Shown here piece after piece: positions 8,983-18,224 of a DNA stretch of 64,000 nucleotides. Under the pieces are notes generated by a model, which was given only the letters and a program-made list of their open reading frames with translations, was not told where the DNA came from and ran no database searches. Position numbers and translations under genes: made by a program. Source of the stretch: Streptomyces venezuelae. GTDB lineage: Bacteria > Actinomycetota > Actinomycetes > Streptomycetales > Streptomycetaceae. The stretch's first letter is position 1, and the number at the start of each line of letters is the position of its first letter. The stretch is from contig NZ_CP029191.1 in NCBI RefSeq assembly GCF_008642335.1, positions 6,324,001 through 6,388,000 on the forward strand, written 5' to 3'.

Positions 8983-9645
8983 TCAGTGGATGATGCCGGT
9001 GCGCAGCGCGACCGCCACCATCCCGGCCCGGTCACCCGTGCCGAGCTTGCGCGCGATCCGGGCGAGGTGGCTCTTCACGGTCAGGGCGGACAGGCCCATC
9101 GAGACGCCGATGGCCTTGTTGGACTGGCCCTCGGCGACGAGGCGGAGCACCTCGACCTCACGGCCGGACAGCTCTCGGTAGCCGCCGGGGTGGCTCGGGG
9201 TGCCCGGAGGGCGACGGTGCATGCGGGCGGCGGCCGAACCGATGGGGGCCGCGCCGGGGCGGGTGGGGAGTCCGACGTTCGTGCGAGTGCCGGTGACGAC
9301 GTAGCCCTTGACGCCGCCCGCGAGGGCGTTGCGCACGGCACCGATGTCGTCGGCGGCGGAGAGGGCGAGGCCGTTGGGCCAGCCCGCGGCACGGGTTTCG
9401 GAGAGGAGCGTCAGGCCGGAGCCGTCGGGGAGGTGGACATCAGCGACGCAGATGTCCCGGGGGTTGCCGATGCGGGGACGAGCCTCCGCGATGGACGAGG
9501 CCTCGATGACGTCGCGTACACCGAGTGCCCACAGGTGGCGGGTGACGGTGGAACGGACGCGGGGGTCGGCCACGACGACCATGGCGGTCGGCTTGTTCGG
9601 GCGGTAGGCGACCAGGCTTGCGGGCTGCTCGAGGAGAACGGACAC
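8983..9645 (-). CDS. whiI: Sporulation response regulator WhiI
   Basis: The product is 220 residues: a receiver-like domain (about 20-125), a Gly/Pro/Arg-rich linker and a LuxR-type helix-turn-helix (about 155-215, YRELSGREVEVLRL and LSALTVKSHLARIARKLG). The receiver keeps the acceptor-type Asp in VADVHLPDGSG. It has only one acidic residue (VVVADPR) where normal receivers have a pair, and lacks the conserved Lys, so it is atypical, as described for WhiI of Streptomyces. In S. coelicolor WhiI works with BldM on late sporulation genes. GTG start with AGGAGG five bases upstream. Identity rests on sequence, on neighbours rnd and hemE, and on a sigma-WhiG-like promoter upstream. Confidence 0.82.
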   Translation of the reverse strand: MSVLLEQPASLVAYRPNKPTAMVVVADPRVRSTVTRHLWALGVRDVIEASSIAEARPRIGNPRDICVADVHLPDGSGLTLLSETRAAGWPNGLALSAADDIGAVRNALAGGVKGYVVTGTRTNVGLPTRPGAAPIGSAAARMHRRPPGTPSHPGGYRELSGREVEVLRLVAEGQSNKAIGVSMGLSALTVKSHLARIARKLGTGDRAGMVAVALRTGIIH

Positions 9646-9727
9646 CAGGCCTCCTGGATGGGGGGACGGGAGGGGGACCGGCTCGGGGATGAAGCCGGGA
9701 CGAACCGTGCTTTCAAGGTCACAAACC

Positions 9728-9755
9728 TCTTCGGCAGCAATCCCTGCCGCCTTTA
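9728..9755 (-). promoter_or_regulatory. Sigma-WhiG-type promoter of whiI
   Basis: Reading the minus strand, TAAA (9755-9752) is followed after 16 bases by GCCGAAGA (9735-9728). The sigma-WhiG consensus is TAAA, 15-16 bases, GCCGATAA, so the match is 4/4 and 6/8 with allowed spacing. It lies about 80 bases before the whiI start codon, giving an expected leader of about 75 bases. whiI is known to depend on sigma-WhiG in S. coelicolor, which supports the call. Confidence 0.75.
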
Positions 9756-9935
9756 GGAAATGATCACGATTTGGTGAGCAATAATTCGGGCAATTCGGAC
9801 ACGCGCTCGATCATCCGAAGATCAAACCGAACACGCCCACGTTCGAGTGACCCCTTATGAGACAAACCCCGGGGCAAGACGAACCCCGCGGCGCGGGCCG
9901 CGGGGGAGGAGGGTGAATGTTCGAGGGAGTGTTCG

Positions 9936-10640
9936 TCAGTGGGAGAGCGGGCCCCGCCGTTGCGGCAGCGACACCACGGAGGCGTCACCCGAGCCCGACC
10001 CCGAGCCCCCGGAGCCCGAGGCGCCCGGCCCCCCGGGACCCACCGGCGGCAGCCCCGCGACCTGGCAGAGCAGGTCGCACCACGCCGCCAGATGCGCGCC
10101 CGTGTCCGGCACCCCGCCGCTGCCCTCCCGCGGCGTCCACGACGCCCGGATCTCGATCTGCGAGGCGGGCGGCCGCTCCGAGAGCCCCCCGAAGTAGTGC
10201 GAGCCGGCGCGCGTCACCGTTCCGCTCGCCTCGTCCGCCGAGAGCCCCCGCGCGCTGAGCGCGCCGGTCAGCCACGACCAGCAGACCTCCGGCAGCAGCG
10301 GATCCGCCGCCATCTCCGGCTCCAGCTCCGCCCGTACGAGCGTGACGAGCCGGAAGGTGCCCTGCCACGCGTCGTGCCCCGCCGGATCGTGGAGCAGGAC
10401 GAGCCGCCCGTCGGCGAGGTCCTCGTCGTCCTCCACGACCGCCGCCTCCAACGCGTACGCGTACGGCGCGAGCCGTTGCGGCGGCCGCGTCGGGTCGATC
10501 TCGATCTCCGGCCGCAGCCGTGCCCCCCGCAGCGCGTCGACCGCCGCGCGGAAGGGCAACGGAGCCGAATCCGCCACCTTCCCCTCCGAACCGTCCATCT
10601 CGCCAGCGCCGTCCGACCGTTGTCCCTGAGCCGCAGCCAT
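9936..10640 (-). CDS. DUF3000 family protein
   Basis: The product is 234 residues, cytosolic, and matches the actinobacterial DUF3000 family. It has an early PFRAAVDALRGARLRPEIEI segment, RLAPYAYALEA, a charged LVLLHDPAGHDAWQGTFRLVTLVRAELEPEMA region, and a late HLAAWCDLLCQVAGLPP helix. The last 30 residues are Gly/Ser-rich low complexity. The biochemical role is unknown. The ATG at 10640 was chosen because the family begins close to MAAAQGQ, although the frame extends upstream over the divergent hemE start. It faces hemE divergently with an 85-base spacer and lies upstream of whiI, separated by the whiI promoter region. Confidence 0.8.
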   Translation of the reverse strand: MAAAQGQRSDGAGEMDGSEGKVADSAPLPFRAAVDALRGARLRPEIEIDPTRPPQRLAPYAYALEAAVVEDDEDLADGRLVLLHDPAGHDAWQGTFRLVTLVRAELEPEMAADPLLPEVCWSWLTGALSARGLSADEASGTVTRAGSHYFGGLSERPPASQIEIRASWTPREGSGGVPDTGAHLAAWCDLLCQVAGLPPVGPGGPGASGSGGSGSGSGDASVVSLPQRRGPLSH

Positions 10641-10725
10641 GCGGGGAAGGTTAAGGGGAACGGCGCCTTCGCGCAGGGAGAGACACCCGTCGGGGCGTTC
10701 CCGGTCAACGTGCGAGACTTTCCGC

Positions 10726-11799
10726 GTGAGTGCCAATGACAGCCGTGGCCCCGAGGGCCGGCAGAACACAGCGACGTACGACTCCCCCTTCATGAAGGCG
10801 TGCCGGCGCGAGGCAGTGCCGCACACACCGGTCTGGTTCATGCGGCAGGCGGGGCGCTCACTTCCCGAGTACCGCAAGGTCCGCGAGGGCACGGCCATGC
10901 TGGAGTCCTGCATGCGCCCCGACCTCGTCACCGAGATCACGCTGCAGCCCGTGCGCCGCCACAACGTCGACGCCGCGATCTACTTCAGCGACATCGTCGT
11001 CCCGCTGAAGGCCATCGGCATCGACCTCGACATCAAGCCGGGCGTCGGTCCCGTCGTCGAGAACCCGATCCGTTCGCGCGCCGACCTGGCGCAGCTGCGG
11101 GACCTCACGCCCGACGACGTCCACTACGTCACCGAGGCGATGGGCATGCTGACGGCCGAGCTCGGCTCGACGCCGCTCATCGGTTTCGCCGGTGCGCCTT
11201 TCACTCTCGCGAGCTACCTCGTGGAGGGCGGTCCGAGCCGTAACCACGAGCACACCAAGGCGCTGATGTACGGCGACCCGCAGCTCTGGGCCGACCTGCT
11301 CGACCGTCTCGCGGAGATCACCGCCGCCTTCCTGAAGGTGCAGATCGAGGCGGGCGCGAGCGCCGTGCAGCTCTTCGACTCGTGGGTGGGCGCGCTGGCG
11401 CCCGCCGACTACCGCCGCTCGGTGATGCCCGCGTCGGCGAAGGTCTTCGACGCCGTCGCCTCGTACGGCGTGCCGCGCATCCACTTCGGTGTCGGCACCG
11501 GCGAGCTCCTCGGCCTCATGGGCGAGGCCGGCGCGGACGTCGTGGGCTCGGACTGGCGGGTGCCGCTGGACGAGGCCGCGCGCCGCGTCGGTCCCGGCAA
11601 GGCGATCCAGGGCAACCTGGACCCGGCCGTCCTCTTCTCCACGCGTGAGGCCGTCGAGCGGAAGACGGACGAGGTCCTCGCCGCCGCGAGCGGCCTGGAG
11701 GGGCACATCTTCAACCTCGGGCACGGCGTCCTGCCCACCACGGACCCCGAGGCGCTGACCCGCCTCGTGGAGTACGTGCACACGCGCACGGCCGTCTGA
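10726..11799 (+). CDS. hemE: Uroporphyrinogen III decarboxylase
   Basis: The product is 357 residues, the normal length. Signatures include PVWFMRQAGRSLPEYR (the N-terminal UroD signature with substrate-binding Arg), YFSDIVVPL, GFAGAPFTLASYLVEGG (second signature), QLFDSWVGAL and FNLGHGVLP (conserved His). The enzyme removes four acetate carboxyl groups from uroporphyrinogen III to give coproporphyrinogen III. GTG at 10726 was selected because upstream codons have no family similarity and this start begins SANDSRGPEG, matching relatives. It belongs functionally with hemG and hemQ 2.5-5 kb downstream. A hairpin follows at 11861. Confidence 0.96.
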   Translation: MSANDSRGPEGRQNTATYDSPFMKACRREAVPHTPVWFMRQAGRSLPEYRKVREGTAMLESCMRPDLVTEITLQPVRRHNVDAAIYFSDIVVPLKAIGIDLDIKPGVGPVVENPIRSRADLAQLRDLTPDDVHYVTEAMGMLTAELGSTPLIGFAGAPFTLASYLVEGGPSRNHEHTKALMYGDPQLWADLLDRLAEITAAFLKVQIEAGASAVQLFDSWVGALAPADYRRSVMPASAKVFDAVASYGVPRIHFGVGTGELLGLMGEAGADVVGSDWRVPLDEAARRVGPGKAIQGNLDPAVLFSTREAVERKTDEVLAAASGLEGHIFNLGHGVLPTTDPEALTRLVEYVHTRTAV

Positions 11800-11860
11800 A
11801 CGGCGAGCGTCCACGCAGCGGGCGTGTGAACAGCGGGCGTCTGAAAGATGTCCGAAAAGA

Positions 11861-11884
11861 GTCCCTGTCCGATCGGGCAGGGAC
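11861..11884. terminator. Bidirectional terminator between hemE and the convergent disulfide reductase gene
   Basis: Ten-bp arms at 11861-11870 and 11875-11884, with one G-T pair, enclose the loop GATC. The right arm is followed by CCTTTT and the left arm is preceded by GAAAAG, so it has short T-runs in both directions, which suits the two convergent genes. Confidence 0.85.
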
Positions 11885-11909
11885 CCTTTTCGCGGCCTCG
11901 ACACAGGCC

Positions 11910-13310
11910 CTAGCCCTCCGACCGCACCGCCGCCACCGCCTTCCGTGCCGCCACCAGGACCGGGTCCCACACCGGGGAGAACGGCGGCGCGTACCCGAGG
12001 TCGAGTGCCGTCATCTGTTCCACCGTCATCTGCGCCGTCAGCGCGACGGCCGCCACGTCGACCCGCTTCCCCGCGCCCTCGCGGCCGACGATCTGCACGC
12101 CGAGGAGCCGCCCCGTGCGCCGCTCGGCGATCATCTTCACCTTCATCGGCGCGGCCCCCGGGTAGTAGCCGGCCCGGCTCGTCGACTCGATGGTCACCGT
12201 CACGAACCGGAACCCGGCGGCCAGCGCGTCCCGCTCGCGCAGGCCGGTGCGGGCGATCTCCAGGTCGCAGACCTTGCTGACGGCCGTGCCGACGACACCG
12301 GGGAACGTCGCGTAGCCCCCGCCCGCGTTGGAGCCGATGACCTGCCCGTGCTTGTTGGCGTGCGTGCCGAGCGGGATGTGCCGCTCGCGCCCCGACACCA
12401 GGTCGAGGACCTCCACGCAGTCGCCGCCCGCCCAGATGACCCCGCCCGCGTCGGTTCCGCGCACGCGCATCGCGAGGTCCGTGAGGAGTCCGCCGTACGC
12501 GCCGACCGGCAGCCCCGCCTCGCGTGCGAGCTCCGTCTCCGGGCGTACACCGATGCCGAGCACCACCACGTCCGCCGGGTACTCGGCGTCCGCCGTCGCC
12601 ACCGCCCTGGCCCGCCCGTCGTCGCCGGTCAGGATCGCGGTGACCTCGGCGCCGTTCACCATCCCGATGCCCATGCCCGTCATCGCGTCGTGCACGAGGC
12701 AGCCCATGTCCGGGTCGAGCGTCGACATGGGCTCCTTGCCGCGGTTGACGACCGTCACCTCGTAACCGCGGTTGACGAGCGCCTCCGCCATCTCGACGCC
12801 GATGTAGCCCGCGCCGATGACCACGGCGCGGCGGCCCGGCGTCCCGGCAAGGGTGTCGAGCAGGGCCTGCCCGTCGTCCAGCGTCTGCACGCCGTGCACA
12901 TTGGGTGCGTCGATGCCGGGGAGCGCCGGGCGCAGGGGGCGCGCGCCGGTGGCGATGACGAGCTTGTCGTACGCCGTCCAGTACTCCTCACCCTCCTCCA
13001 CGTCCCTGGCCAGGACGCGGCGTCCCGCGACGTCGATGCGCACCACCTCCGTGCGCATCCGCAGATCGATCGCCCGCTTGCGGTGCTCCTCGGGCGTCCG
13101 CGCGATCAGGTCGTCCCGCTCGCCGACGTCGCCGCCCACCCAGTAGGGGATGCCGCAGGCGGAGTACGAAGTGAAGTGGCCGCGTTCGAACGCGACGATC
13201 TCCAGTTCGTCGGGGCCCTTGAGCCTCCGCGCCTGCGACGCGGCGGACATGCCCGCCGCGTCGCCCCCGATGACCACCAGTCGCTCTCGTGTGCTGCTCG
13301 TACCGCTCAT
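11910..13310 (-). CDS. FAD-dependent pyridine nucleotide-disulfide oxidoreductase (CoA-disulfide reductase / NADH oxidase type)
   Basis: The product is 466 residues. An N-terminal FAD Rossmann motif (VVIGGDAAGMSAA) is followed by the single redox cysteine in YSACGIPYWVGG near residue 52. That is the pattern of CoA-disulfide reductases and NADH oxidases rather than of CxxxxC glutathione-reductase enzymes. A second Rossmann fold, VVIGAGYIGVEMAEAL, binds NAD(P)H. IWAGGDCVEV contacts FAD, and a dimerisation domain fills the last 120 residues. It likely uses NAD(P)H to reduce CoA disulfide, oxygen or a similar acceptor. ATG at 13310 is used; GTG at 13316 is an alternative. The stop of the upstream DUF4349 gene is 9 bases away, so the two may form one operon. 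Confidence 0.85.
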   Translation of the reverse strand: MSGTSSTRERLVVIGGDAAGMSAASQARRLKGPDELEIVAFERGHFTSYSACGIPYWVGGDVGERDDLIARTPEEHRKRAIDLRMRTEVVRIDVAGRRVLARDVEEGEEYWTAYDKLVIATGARPLRPALPGIDAPNVHGVQTLDDGQALLDTLAGTPGRRAVVIGAGYIGVEMAEALVNRGYEVTVVNRGKEPMSTLDPDMGCLVHDAMTGMGIGMVNGAEVTAILTGDDGRARAVATADAEYPADVVVLGIGVRPETELAREAGLPVGAYGGLLTDLAMRVRGTDAGGVIWAGGDCVEVLDLVSGRERHIPLGTHANKHGQVIGSNAGGGYATFPGVVGTAVSKVCDLEIARTGLRERDALAAGFRFVTVTIESTSRAGYYPGAAPMKVKMIAERRTGRLLGVQIVGREGAGKRVDVAAVALTAQMTVEQMTALDLGYAPPFSPVWDPVLVAARKAVAAVRSEG

Positions 13311-13319
13311 GGGCACACG

Positions 13320-14216
13320 CTACGGCGCACGCCGACGCCACCGGGGACGTACGACGCGCAGCCACAGCAGCACGAGCAGCGCGACGACCGCCGCGAACGG
13401 CAGGGCGGCCGCGAGAACGATCGCGATCCAGCGCAGCGCGGTCACGAACGCGTCCCAGCCGCCGCCGAGCGCGTCCCCGAACGACGGGTCGTCGTCCCCG
13501 GCGTCCGCCTTCGCCCCGTTCTCGGTGAGCGAGAGGGTGATCGTCGCCATGCTCGTCCGGTCCTTCAGCGACTCCTGCCGGGCGAGCAGCGCCTCCAGGT
13601 CGGACTGGCGGGTGCTCAGCTCACCTTCGAGGGTGACCACGTCGCTGAGCTTGGTCGCCCTGTCCATCAGCTCCCGTACGCGCGCCACGCTCGCCCGCTG
13701 CGACTTGATGCGGCTCTCGACGTCGACGACCTGGTCGGTGACGTCCTGGGCCTTCGCGTCCTTGCCGAGGAGCTTGCCGGTGCCTTCGAGGGCGGTCAGG
13801 ACGTCCTCGTACTTGTCCTGCGGCACGCGCAGCACGACGCGGGAGCGCTCGCGGCCCTCGCCGTCGCGCGAGGTGTTCTCGTTCCCGACGATGCCCCCGG
13901 CGTCCTCGGCCGCCCGCCGGGCGTCGTCCAGGGCATCGGGCACGTCCTTGACGCGGACGGTGAGCTTCGCGGTGCGGATGATGTGGGTGCCGGTGGGGTC
14001 GGGCTGTTTGCGGTCGGCCTTGCTGCCCGAGGCGCCCTTCCCGTTCCCTTCGGCCTGGAGGCCCGCGGCCTTGTCGTCGCCCCCGGCGCCGGAGTCGGTG
14101 TCGGCGCCGCCGTCCCCCGCGCTCGTGCATCCCGCGAGCGCGAGAGCGAGGGCCAGGACGAGGCCGGCCACGACCTGAATCATGCGACGGTGCCTGGACT
14201 TGCCGGACGTGTGCAT
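13320..14216 (-). CDS. DUF4349 membrane-anchored lipoprotein
   Basis: The product is 298 residues. It has a Tat/Sec-like signal with a lipobox (LALAGC, Cys about residue 30), then a 45-residue Gly/Asp/Lys low-complexity spacer. A DUF4349 domain follows, running from IIRTAKLTVRVKDVPDAL through a long coiled coil (about 165-225, RIKSQRASVARVRELMDRATKL). One C-terminal membrane helix (about 262-288) ends in an Arg-rich cytoplasmic tail. The protein is therefore tethered at both ends, outside the cell. Function of the family is unknown. It is the first gene of a likely two-gene unit with the disulfide reductase. Confidence 0.85.
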   Translation of the reverse strand: MHTSGKSRHRRMIQVVAGLVLALALALAGCTSAGDGGADTDSGAGGDDKAAGLQAEGNGKGASGSKADRKQPDPTGTHIIRTAKLTVRVKDVPDALDDARRAAEDAGGIVGNENTSRDGEGRERSRVVLRVPQDKYEDVLTALEGTGKLLGKDAKAQDVTDQVVDVESRIKSQRASVARVRELMDRATKLSDVVTLEGELSTRQSDLEALLARQESLKDRTSMATITLSLTENGAKADAGDDDPSFGDALGGGWDAFVTALRWIAIVLAAALPFAAVVALLVLLWLRVVRPRWRRRAP

Positions 14217-14352
14217 CGGCGTACCCCCGAAGAACGGTGACTGATGCTCCTACGACGGAGGAGCGGGGCGAAACGATGGTGTCCGTGCGGTCCCGATGCG
14301 GTCACGGTGGGGACTCGCCGGTCGCGACCGCGGGGTCTGAGAGAGTGGGGGC

Positions 14353-15816
14353 ATGCGCGCAACGGACACACGTACGGGAAACGGTCACGTCGTCGTCATC
14401 GGGGGCGGGATCGCCGGACTGGCCGCCGCGCACCGGCTGCTCACCGCCGACCCGGACCGCCGGGTGACCGTCATCGAGGCCTCGGACCGGCTCGGCGGCA
14501 AGCTCCACGCCGGTGAGATCGCCGGGGTCCGCGTCGATCTCGGCGCCGAGTCGCTGCTCGCCCGCCGCCCCGAGGCCGTCGCCCTCGCCCGCGAGGTGGG
14601 CCTCGCCGACCGGCTCCAGCCGCCCGCCACCGCGAACGCCGCGATCTGGACCCGCGGCGCCCTGCGCCCCATGCCCAAGGGGCACGTCATGGGCGTGCCC
14701 GGCGACGCGTCCGCCCTCGCGGGAGTCCTCTCCGAAGAGGGACTGCACCGCATCGCACGGGACGGTGAACTGCCGCCCACCGAGGTCGGTGACGACGTCG
14801 CGGTCGGCGAGTACGTCGCCGCGCGCCTCGGCAGGGAAGTCGTCGACCGGCTCGTGGAGCCCCTCCTCGGCGGGGTCTACGCGGGCGACGCGTACCGCAT
14901 CTCGATGCGCTCGGCCGTCCCGCAGCTCTTCGAGGCGGCCCGCACGCACACCTCCCTCACGGAGGGCGTCCGCGCCATCCAGGCGCGCGCGGCGAGGAAT
15001 CAGCAGACCGGGCCCGTCTTCATGGGCATCGAGGGCGGCGTCGGACAGCTGCCGCTCGCCGTCGCCGACGCGGTGCGCGCCCTGGGCGGCGACATCCGCA
15101 CGGGCACGCCGGTCACCGAGCTGCGGCGGACCCCGACGGGCTGGCAGGTCGGCACCGAGGCGGCGGTCATCGACGCGGACGCCGTGGTCGTCGCCGTGCC
15201 CGCCCACTCCGCCGCCGCGCTCCTCGGCGTCGAGGCGCCCGCCGCCGCGGCCGAGCTCGCCACGGTCGAGTACGCCTCCATGGCGCTGATGACCCTCGCG
15301 TACCGCCGCGGCGAAACCGACCTCCCCGAAGGCAGCGGCTTTCTCGTGCCGCCGGTCGACGGGCACACCATCAAGGCGTCCACCTTCGCGTCGCGCAAGT
15401 GGGGGTGGATCGCGGACGAGGACCCCGATCTCCTCGTCCTTCGCACGTCCGTCGGGCGGTACGGCGAGACGGAGATCCTGCGGCGCGACGACGCCGAACT
15501 GATCGAACTCTCGCGGCACGACCTGCACGCCGCCACCGGCCTGGACGCCGAGCCCGTCGCCACCCGCGTCACCCGCTGGCACGACGGCCTTCCGCAGTAC
15601 CCCGTCGGGCACCACGCGCGCGTGGCCCGCATCCGCGAGCACGTGGGCAAGCTGCCGGGACTCGTCGTGTGCGGAGCGGCGTACGACGGCGTGGGCGTCC
15701 CCGCCTGCATCGCGAGCGCCCATGCGGCCGTCGACCAGCTGGGCGGTGACACGGTCGGTGTGGAGGAGCTCACCCGCAACCCGGTGCAGAGTCTGCACGG
15801 CGGCGGAGGAGAATAG
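14353..15816 (+). CDS. hemG: Protoporphyrinogen/coproporphyrinogen III oxidase
   Basis: The product is 487 residues with an N-terminal dinucleotide motif, [16 protein letters not shown], then [13 protein letters not shown] and a [12 protein letters not shown] stretch typical of the HemY-type flavoprotein. The C terminus ends with the FAD-binding [16 protein letters not shown]. In actinobacteria this enzyme oxidises coproporphyrinogen III to coproporphyrin III (also named CgoX), not protoporphyrinogen, because the pathway ends with HemQ. hemQ lies 4 bases downstream and is surely co-transcribed. ATG at 14353 has a G-rich GGGGG just upstream as a weak ribosome site. Confidence 0.93.
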   Translation: MRATDTRTGNGHVVVIGGGIAGLAAAHRLLTADPDRRVTVIEASDRLGGKLHAGEIAGVRVDLGAESLLARRPEAVALAREVGLADRLQPPATANAAIWTRGALRPMPKGHVMGVPGDASALAGVLSEEGLHRIARDGELPPTEVGDDVAVGEYVAARLGREVVDRLVEPLLGGVYAGDAYRISMRSAVPQLFEAARTHTSLTEGVRAIQARAARNQQTGPVFMGIEGGVGQLPLAVADAVRALGGDIRTGTPVTELRRTPTGWQVGTEAAVIDADAVVVAVPAHSAAALLGVEAPAAAAELATVEYASMALMTLAYRRGETDLPEGSGFLVPPVDGHTIKASTFASRKWGWIADEDPDLLVLRTSVGRYGETEILRRDDAELIELSRHDLHAATGLDAEPVATRVTRWHDGLPQYPVGHHARVARIREHVGKLPGLVVCGAAYDGVGVPACIASAHAAVDQLGGDTVGVEELTRNPVQSLHGGGGE

Positions 15817-15820
15817 GGTC

Positions 15821-16540
15821 ATGAGTGACGACGCCCCCGCCAAGACGCCCAACGCGGGCAAGAAGGCCAAGGACCTCAACGAGGTCATCCGCTACACCCT
15901 GTGGTCCGTCTTCAAGCTGCGCGACGTGCTGCCCGAGCAGCGCGCGGGCTACGCCGAAGAGGTCCAGGACCTGTTCGACCAGCTCGCCGCCAAGGACGTC
16001 ACCGTCCGCGGCACCTACGACGTCTCGGGCCTGCGCGCCGACGCCGATGTCATGATCTGGTGGCACGCCGAGACCGCCGACGAGCTGCAGGAGGCCTACA
16101 ACCTCTTCCGCCGCACGAAGCTCGGCCGCGCCCTGGAGCCGGTCTGGTCGAACATGGCGCTGCACCGCCCCGCCGAGTTCAACAAGTCGCACATCCCGGC
16201 GTTCCTCGCCGACGAGACGCCCCGCAACTATGTCAGCGTCTACCCCTTCGTGCGCTCCTACGACTGGTACCTGCTGCCCGACGAGGACCGCCGCCGCATG
16301 CTCGCCGACCACGGCAAGATGGCCCGCGGCTACCCCGACGTGCGCGCCAACACGGTCGCGTCGTTCTCGCTCGGCGACTACGAATGGCTGCTGGCCTTCG
16401 AGGCCGACGAGCTGTACCGCATCGTCGACCTCATGCGTCACCTGCGCGCCTCCGAGGCCCGCATGCACGTGCGCGAAGAGGTCCCGTTCTACACCGGCCG
16501 CCGCAAGTCCGTGGCCGAGCTCGTGGCGGGCCTCGCCTAG
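15821..16540 (+). CDS. hemQ: Coproheme decarboxylase HemQ (chlorite dismutase family)
   Basis: The product is 239 residues. Family features include YTLWSVFKL, the catalytic-type Tyr region [33 protein letters not shown] (with the proximal His) and [15 protein letters not shown]. The enzyme oxidatively decarboxylates two propionates of iron coproporphyrin with hydrogen peroxide to yield heme b. The start at 15821 is fixed by a GGAGGAGAA ribosome site inside the end of hemG. Its stop overlaps the stop of the convergent peptidase gene by four bases, leaving no room for a terminator between them. Confidence 0.95.
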   Translation: MSDDAPAKTPNAGKKAKDLNEVIRYTLWSVFKLRDVLPEQRAGYAEEVQDLFDQLAAKDVTVRGTYDVSGLRADADVMIWWHAETADELQEAYNLFRRTKLGRALEPVWSNMALHRPAEFNKSHIPAFLADETPRNYVSVYPFVRSYDWYLLPDEDRRRMLADHGKMARGYPDVRANTVASFSLGDYEWLLAFEADELYRIVDLMRHLRASEARMHVREEVPFYTGRRKSVAELVAGLA

Positions 16541-18138
16541 CGCTCCCTGGGGAGCGCCGCCCGCACCTCCGTGGACGGCCTGGGCTCCTTGTGCGGGGCG
16601 CACGACGCCGCGCGCCGCACGGGGAGCTCGCCCTTCAGGAGGTAGGCGTCCAGGTGGCTGTTCACGCACTTGTTGGGGCCGCCCGCGATGCCGTGCGTGC
16701 CGGCGGCGCGTTCGGTGACCAGGGCCGAGCCCGACAGTCTGCGGTTCAGCTCCCGCGCGCCCTGGTAGGGGGTCGCCGCGTCGCGTTCGGCGGCCAGGAT
16801 CAGGGTCGGCGGGAGCGCGCCCTCCGGCGTGCCCACGTCGACGGGCTGCTGCCGGGGCGCCTTCCAGTAGGCGCACGGCAGGTTCATCCACGCGTTGTCC
16901 CAGGTCTCGAAGGGCGCCACGCGCGCCAGCTCCGAGTTGTCGCGGTCCCAGGTGGCGAAGTCCGTGGGCCAGGCCGCGTCGTTGCACTCGACGGCCGTGT
17001 AGACCGCGTTGCCGTTCTCGCTCTGGGCGGCGCCGCGCGGCTCGGGCGCCGCCTGTTCGATGAGCGGCTTCGGGTTGCCCTTCAGGTAGGCGGAGAGCGC
17101 CGCCGCGCGGGTCGGCCAGTAGTCGTCGTAGTACCCGGCCTGGAGGAACGCGGACTGCAGCTGGCCGGGCCCGACCTTGCCGCCCGCGGGCTTGCGGGCC
17201 AGCGCGGCGTTCACCTTCTCGTAGCTGCGCAGGACGTCGTCGGGCGTCTCGCCCAGGTGGTACGTCTTGTCGTGCTTGGCCACCCAGGTGCGGAAGTCCG
17301 CCCAGCGCCGCTCGAAGGCCAGCGACTGGTCGAGGTTGTTGCGGTACCAGATCTGCTCGGGGTCGGGGTTCACCGCCGAGTCGAAGACCATGCGGCGCAC
17401 GTGTGACGGGTACAGCGTCGCGTAGACCGCCCCGAAGTACGTGCCGTACGACGCCCCCATGAACGTCAGCCTCTTCTCGCCGAGCGCCGCCCGCAGCACG
17501 TCGAGGTCGCGCGCGTTGTTCAGCGTCGTGAAGTGGCGTACGCCGGGGTTGCGTTTCATGCACCCGCGCGCGTACGCCTTCGCCCGCGCGATCCGCTTCT
17601 GTTTGTACGCGTCGTCGGGGTGCGTCGGCGCCTGGGAGGGCGCGTGCGAGAAGTCCTTCGGATCCTGGCAGGAGAGGGGTGCGGACCGGCCGACCCCGCG
17701 CGGCGCGTAGCCGACCAGGTCGTACGCCGCCGCGATGCGCTTCCACTCGGGCATGACGCCCACCAGCGGGAAGTACGTGCCCGACGCACCGGGGCCGCCC
17801 GGGTTGAAGACCAGCGCGCCCTGGCGTGCGACCGCCTTGCCCGCGCTCTTCTTCGTGGCCTTCGTGCGGCTGACGGTCAGTTTGATGCGCTTGCCGTCGG
17901 GGTGGGCGTAGTCGAGCGGCACGGTGACGGTGCCGCACCGGACGGACGGGGGGAGGCCTTCGGCCTTCGGGCAGGTGCCCCAGCGGATCCCGGCGGCCTC
18001 GGCGCGCTGGGCGGCGACGGCGACGCCGTGCTCCTCGGGGGAGGGAGGGGTGCCGGTCGCACTTCCCGCGGGGGCGGCGACGAGGGCGGTCAGGACCAGG
18101 GACCCGGCGGTTCCGTACCGGGCGGCGGCTGCTCTCAT
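16537..18138 (-). CDS. Secreted alpha/beta-hydrolase peptidase (tripeptidyl aminopeptidase, TAP-like)
   Basis: The product is 533 residues with an N-terminal signal peptide (hydrophobic [15 protein letters not shown]). The SlpD/SlpE-type peptidase fold shows NPGGPGASG (oxyanion region), the nucleophile in [10 protein letters not shown] (Ser about residue 231), an acid in [13 protein letters not shown], and the catalytic His in [16 protein letters not shown]-like C-terminal domain is present. Such enzymes remove tripeptides or single residues from peptide N termini outside the cell. ATG at 18136-18138. An AT-rich stretch (about 18146-18178) directly upstream probably holds its promoter, so it seems separate from the TIGR04222 gene upstream. 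Confidence 0.88.
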   Translation of the reverse strand: MRAAAARYGTAGSLVLTALVAAPAGSATGTPPSPEEHGVAVAAQRAEAAGIRWGTCPKAEGLPPSVRCGTVTVPLDYAHPDGKRIKLTVSRTKATKKSAGKAVARQGALVFNPGGPGASGTYFPLVGVMPEWKRIAAAYDLVGYAPRGVGRSAPLSCQDPKDFSHAPSQAPTHPDDAYKQKRIARAKAYARGCMKRNPGVRHFTTLNNARDLDVLRAALGEKRLTFMGASYGTYFGAVYATLYPSHVRRMVFDSAVNPDPEQIWYRNNLDQSLAFERRWADFRTWVAKHDKTYHLGETPDDVLRSYEKVNAALARKPAGGKVGPGQLQSAFLQAGYYDDYWPTRAAALSAYLKGNPKPLIEQAAPEPRGAAQSENGNAVYTAVECNDAAWPTDFATWDRDNSELARVAPFETWDNAWMNLPCAYWKAPRQQPVDVGTPEGALPPTLILAAERDAATPYQGARELNRRLSGSALVTERAAGTHGIAGGPNKCVNSHLDAYLLKGELPVRRAASCAPHKEPRPSTEVRAALPRER

Positions 18139-18224
18139 CGCGCTTGTCTATCTTGTGGTATTTGGCTATGTAAAGCACCGGCGTCCGGGTGTCGGTGCAA
18201 TGCCCTCCACTGGGCCCGGACCGC
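18139..18224 (-). promoter_or_regulatory. Intergenic region upstream of the TAP-like peptidase
   Basis: This short region is clearly AT-richer than its surroundings, notably around 18146-18176 (minus strand TTTACA, then 16 bases, GATAGA), which is a weak vegetative-type -35/-10 candidate. A small 6-bp hairpin near 18175-18198 may end the preceding TIGR04222 transcript. Both calls are tentative. Confidence 0.35.

Noticed and set aside
11826..14240. Very long plus-strand frame opposite the disulfide reductase and DUF4349 genes
   Set aside because: Spans two well-recognised genes and a terminator on the other strand and has shadow-type composition.
18175..18198. Strong terminator downstream of the TIGR04222 A gene
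   Set aside because: Only six base pairs match around a long loop; mentioned as tentative within the spacer entry.
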